A stretch of 17,249 nucleotides of DNA from an uncultured Hippea sp. (GTDB lineage Bacteria > Campylobacterota_A > Desulfurellia > JAADFJ01): the NCBI GenBank assembly GCA_913009315.1, contig CAJVZA010000042.1, positions 1-17,249 of the forward strand, read 5' to 3'. Below the pieces are notes generated by a model. That model was not told the origin of the DNA and did no database searches. It saw only the letters and a program-made list of their open reading frames with translations. The position numbers were made by a program, and so were the translations under genes. This document shows, in pieces, positions 14,343 through 17,249 of the stretch (positions are counted from its first letter, which is position 1; the number at the start of each line of letters is the position of its first letter).

Positions 14343-15556
14343 TCAGAGAATTCATAAAAAAAGAATCGGCAAGCGGCATATTGCTGATATTTGCGACTGT
14401 TCTGGCGTTAATAGTAAGCAATACGGCAATGTCAACACTATATGAATCATTTTTGAATATTCCTGTAGAAATACGTGTCGGCGCACTGCATCTGAATAAA
14501 TTACTTTACTATTGGGTAAATGACGGTTTGATGACTATCTTCTTTTTGCTGATCAGCTTAGAAATAAAAAGAGAAGTACTGGAAGGCCATTTGTCATCTT
14601 TAAAACAAATTGCATTGCCCGGCATCGCCGCTGTCGGCGGAATGGCCGTTCCGGCACTGATCTACTTACTGTTCAACCAGAACAATCCGATCGCCGCTAA
14701 AGGGTGGGCAATACCGGCTGCCACTGATATCGCTTTTGCATTAGGTATTCTCTCTTTACTGGGCAATCGGATTCCGATCTCACTTAAACTGTTTTTAATG
14801 ACATTGGCTATTATAGACGATTTGGGAGCAATCATAATTATAGCCTTATTTTATACTGCCGAATTATCCATGACGTCCATTATTGTCGCCGGTATCGCCT
14901 TAGTCGTTTTAATTATGTTCAATCGATTCGGCGTTTCAAAAAAAGCAGCTTACTTTATTGTCGGTACAATATTGTGGGTAAGTATTCTTAAATCAGGGGT
15001 ACATGCAACACTGGCAGGCGTGGTACTGGCATTTACGATTCCATTGAATGCAAAAGATGCTGACAACCGATCGATTTCGCCGGCAAAAGAAATCGAACAT
15101 AATCTTCATTTTTGGGTGGCATTTTTCATACTGCCGTTGTTTGCTTTTGTGAATGCAGGCGTAAATATTACACAAATATCTTTTAGTCAAATGTCCGGCT
15201 CGGTACCGCTGGGAATCATATTCGGCTTGTTTGTCGGCAAACAATTTGGAGTTTTCGGTTTCAGCTGGCTGGCAATAAAACTTAAACTTGCAGTACTTCC
15301 AAAACACAGCAATTGGAGGCAATTTTATGGTGTAGCCGTATTGACAGGCATTGGGTTCACTATGAGCTTATTTATCAGATCATTAGCATTTCAGGATGAG
15401 CAGATTTTTCAATACACAGATAAATTGGCAATACTTATAGCATCGTTTGTCTCGGGAGTCAGCGGTTATTTAGTGCTTAAGTATGTTAAAAACGGACAGC
15501 AGACTTCTGCGTCGAACGGCAAATCCGCTGCACTTCGGAATGGTAAGCAAGCCTGA
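14333..15556 (+). CDS. nhaA: Na+/H+ antiporter NhaA
   Basis: A 407-residue inner-membrane antiporter with about 12 membrane segments; it exports Na+ (or Li+) in exchange for protons and supports pH and sodium homeostasis. Key residues are in place: Asp132 in ATDIAFALG, the Asp162-Asp163 pair in AIIDDLGAIIIIALFYT, Lys303 in FVGKQFG, and the conserved TGIGFTMSLFI segment. It matches E. coli NhaA (388 residues) throughout, plus a polar tail of about 20 residues (GQQTSASNGKSAALRNGKQA). The start is GTG, with GAGG 6 nt upstream, inside the end of the 78-codon ORF. It is transcribed away from hisS and converges on tnaA. No nhaR-type regulator gene is nearby. The 94-bp gap to tnaA has no obvious terminator. 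Confidence 0.96.
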   Translation: MEIIREFIKKESASGILLIFATVLALIVSNTAMSTLYESFLNIPVEIRVGALHLNKLLYYWVNDGLMTIFFLLISLEIKREVLEGHLSSLKQIALPGIAAVGGMAVPALIYLLFNQNNPIAAKGWAIPAATDIAFALGILSLLGNRIPISLKLFLMTLAIIDDLGAIIIIALFYTAELSMTSIIVAGIALVVLIMFNRFGVSKKAAYFIVGTILWVSILKSGVHATLAGVVLAFTIPLNAKDADNRSISPAKEIEHNLHFWVAFFILPLFAFVNAGVNITQISFSQMSGSVPLGIIFGLFVGKQFGVFGFSWLAIKLKLAVLPKHSNWRQFYGVAVLTGIGFTMSLFIRSLAFQDEQIFQYTDKLAILIASFVSGVSGYLVLKYVKNGQQTSASNGKSAALRNGKQA

Positions 15557-15650
15557 CAACTATCGACATTGGTTTTCAAAAAAAGAATGATAGCTTCTTG
15601 CTTGATGAGTCGATTTTCTTAACATTTTTTCTAAAATGCGCCTGTGTTTT

Positions 15651-17027
15651 TTATTTAATCGGTTCAAATTGAGCTGTAAAATGTCTGAGCATTGGAGCTT
15701 CATAAACAATTTTACAACCTTTCAAGTTTTTTCGATTATTGTAAGTTTCGATCAAAACCTCGGCAACATAATCAATATGACTCTGGGTATAAACGCGGCG
15801 CGGAATAGCAAGACGCACAAGTTCCATAGGCGGCGGAATCAGTTTTCCGGTTTCCTTATCATATTTACCAAACATTACACTGCCGATTTCAACAGCACGC
15901 ACACCGCCTTCTAAATATATTTCGCAAACAATAGATTGCCCCGGATATTCGTAAGGCGGAATATGCGGTAAAAATCTTTTTGCATCGATATAAATTGCAT
16001 GTCCTCCAGGAGGTTCAATAATAGGTATTCCGGCATTAATCATTTTTTCACCGAGATATTCCGTACTTCTTATTCTATAATGCAGATAATTTTCATCTAA
16101 AATCTCTTCCAAACCTTGAGCAATCGCTTCGAGGTCGCGCCCTGCAAGTCCGCCGTAAGTAGGAAATCCTTCCGTAACAATCAGCAAGTTGCGGCATTTT
16201 GTTGCAAGATTTTCATCATTCACAGAAAGAAAACCGCCGATATTAACTAATGCATCTTTTTTTGCACTCATAGTAGCGCCATCTGCATAAGAAAAAATCT
16301 CTTGTACAATTTCAAGTATCGATTTATCTTGATAGCCCTTTTCACGTGTTTTAATAAAATAAGCATTTTCGGCGAACCGGCAGGCATCTAAAAAGAGAGG
16401 GATTTTATATTTATCGCATACGGCACGCACGTCCTTAATATTTTGCATCGAAACAGGTTGACCGCCGCCGGAATTATTGGTAATGGTTATCATTATCAAC
16501 GGAATGTTTTCTTTGCCCGTTTTCTTTATAAATGCTTCAAGTGCATCTACGTCCATATTACCTTTGAAATCGGCTCTCTGCTCGGGGTGCTTGCCAATTT
16601 CATTTAAGAAATCTACTGCCTCTGCGCCCGTAAATTCAATATTTGCACGTGTCGTATCGAAATGTGTGTTATTGGGAATATATTTTCCCTTGCCCCCAAT
16701 TATCGAAAACAATATTTTTTCCGATGCTCTTCCCTGATGAGTTGGGATAATAAATTTGTGTCCTGTAATTTTTTTAACTGTTTTTTCAAATCTAAAAAAA
16801 CTTCTCGAGCCTGCATAAGATTCGTCACCATTCATTATTCCTGACCATTGTTTAGCACTCATTGCCGATGTTCCGCTATCGGTCAGTAGGTCAATTAATA
16901 CGTCTTCCGCATGTATCATAAATGGGTTATAGCCGGCTTCTTTTAGAATTTTCTCTCTTTCTTTCCGGGTGGTAAATTTTATCGGTTCAACAGACTTAAT
17001 TTTAAATGGTTCGATAATGGTTTTCAT
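15651..17027 (-). CDS. tnaA: Tryptophanase (tryptophan indole-lyase)
   Basis: A 458-residue PLP-dependent beta-eliminating lyase that splits tryptophan into indole, pyruvate and ammonia; E. coli TnaA has 471. The PLP lysine is in MSAKKDA (about Lys257), with the cofactor Asp and Arg in FLDACRF (about 214 and 217). Three positions separate tryptophanase from tyrosine phenol-lyase, and all point to tryptophanase: Asp124 in HFDTTR (Thr in tyrosine phenol-lyase), Ile in GVRAVEIGS (Arg there), and His449 in LRHFTAQ (Phe there). The substrate call rests on remembered alignments. The TTG at 17048 is rejected as the start because ATG 17027 has AGGAG 5 nt upstream (17033-17037). It is a single gene; no tnaB permease and no tnaC-like leader peptide are visible in the available 5' sequence. 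Confidence 0.9.
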   Translation of the reverse strand: MKTIIEPFKIKSVEPIKFTTRKEREKILKEAGYNPFMIHAEDVLIDLLTDSGTSAMSAKQWSGIMNGDESYAGSRSFFRFEKTVKKITGHKFIIPTHQGRASEKILFSIIGGKGKYIPNNTHFDTTRANIEFTGAEAVDFLNEIGKHPEQRADFKGNMDVDALEAFIKKTGKENIPLIMITITNNSGGGQPVSMQNIKDVRAVCDKYKIPLFLDACRFAENAYFIKTREKGYQDKSILEIVQEIFSYADGATMSAKKDALVNIGGFLSVNDENLATKCRNLLIVTEGFPTYGGLAGRDLEAIAQGLEEILDENYLHYRIRSTEYLGEKMINAGIPIIEPPGGHAIYIDAKRFLPHIPPYEYPGQSIVCEIYLEGGVRAVEIGSVMFGKYDKETGKLIPPPMELVRLAIPRRVYTQSHIDYVAEVLIETYNNRKNLKGCKIVYEAPMLRHFTAQFEPIK

Positions 17028-17053
17028 ATTTTCTCCTTTTTGTATCAAAATCT

Positions 17054-17081
17054 ACTATATATATGATTTGAGAGTTTGCAA
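17054..17081 (-). promoter_or_regulatory. Candidate tnaA promoter
   Basis: On the minus strand, TTGCAA (17081-17076), a 16-nt spacer and TATAGT (17059-17054) lie about 27 nt before the tnaA ATG. The -10 is 5 of 6 matches to consensus, the -35 only partial. The short leader leaves no room for an E. coli-style tnaC attenuation region. Confidence 0.45.
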
Positions 17082-17115
17082 TGATATCGTAATTGCCCTG
17101 TAGAAATTCAATAAA

Positions 17116-17131
17116 ACCCGGGGACAGTCAC
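17116..17131. repeat. GGGGACAGTCAC motif at the transposase 3' end
   Basis: The stretch AACCCGGGGACAGTCAC overlaps the stop codon of the partial transposase gene. This GGGGACAG-type motif is one I associate with the flanks of REP-associated Y1 transposase genes, where it probably belongs to the palindromic repeat recognised by the enzyme. Only one end is in the window, so no pairing can be shown. Confidence 0.35.
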
Positions 17132-17249
17132 CTGATTTTATTTTTGCGGGGGCGGCCTCCGGGCAAGGGACAAACCCGGTGATTCAGTTTGGTTACCAGT
17201 TGATGGATAAAGCTGTCTGAGCCCAGAGGACGGCCGGTTTTGAGTATTA
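17128..17249 (-). CDS. Partial REP-associated (Y1, IS200-like) transposase, C-terminal end
   Basis: The minus strand is open from the window edge to a TGA at 17130-17128 (39 codons; the 5' part lies outside). The peptide includes TGRPLGSDSFIHQLVTKLN and then LPGGRPRKNKIR. The pairing RPLGS(D/E).F...L and a terminal GRP(R/K)K is what I recognise as the C-terminal tail of REP-associated tyrosine transposases, which move or process short palindromic repeats through single-stranded DNA. The DNA is clearly GC-richer than the rest of the window, consistent with recent acquisition. It lies upstream of tnaA in the same orientation. Whether the rest of the gene is intact cannot be seen. Confidence 0.75.
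   Translation of the reverse strand, partial: ILKTGRPLGSDSFIHQLVTKLNHRVCPLPGGRPRKNKIR

Noticed and set aside
15557-15650. Bidirectional terminator between nhaA and tnaA
   Set aside because: A 6-bp pair ATCGAC/GTCGAT with a 40-plus-nt loop and nearby T-runs exists, but the stem is too weak and far from the T-runs to call.
1-17249. CRISPR array, toxin-antitoxin pair, defence island or biosynthetic cluster
   Set aside because: No regular spaced repeats, no nuclease, toxin or defence domain genes, and no clustered biosynthetic enzymes were seen; the intact genes are ordinary housekeeping and transport genes.

Overview
The window comes from a low-GC, Gram-negative-type bacterium, probably an anaerobe. 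The evidence is a double-M16 peptidase with a signal peptide, a large AsmA-like envelope protein, a DUF169 protein, tryptophanase, and a methionine synthase of the short (about 800-residue) build. The TrmB resembles the long, FPVPW-type enzymes I remember from Campylobacterota. I cannot place the phylum more precisely than Campylobacterota, Deferribacterota or Desulfobacterota-like lineages.

Layout. Positions 1-346 hold no intact gene: there is a nested inverted repeat and what looks like decayed coding sequence beside the 3' end of a tRNA-Arg(GCG) gene (347-423, minus strand) that has its own clear promoter. Most of the window (741-13824) is a minus-strand run of housekeeping genes, read right to left: hisS, aspS, trmB and an asmA-like gene form one tight operon (4-nt overlap, 5-nt gap, 0-nt gap). 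After 141 bp comes metH, and after about 120 bp an M16 peptidase gene followed closely by a DUF169 gene. The theme is translation (two class II aminoacyl-tRNA synthetases, a tRNA m7G46 methyltransferase, a tRNA), with envelope maintenance, methionine and B12 metabolism, and proteolysis added.

The divergent region 13825-14105 separates hisS from a rightward nhaA Na+/H+ antiporter gene. It holds a candidate hisS promoter, an imperfect inverted repeat about 61 bp long, a possible 49-residue arginine/glutamine-rich small ORF, and a strong promoter ahead of nhaA. A 78-codon ORF of uncertain status lies just before nhaA and overlaps its GTG start by 10 nt. nhaA converges on tnaA (tryptophanase, minus strand). 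The right edge (17128-17249) carries the last 39 codons of a REP-associated (Y1, IS200-like) transposase, in visibly GC-richer DNA.

I did not find a convincing undescribed multi-gene system. The items most worth checking are the hisS/nhaA intergenic region, the unusual tRNA-Arg anticodon, the modified TrmB with its C-terminal extension, the non-discriminating AspRS signature, and the debris next to the tRNA.
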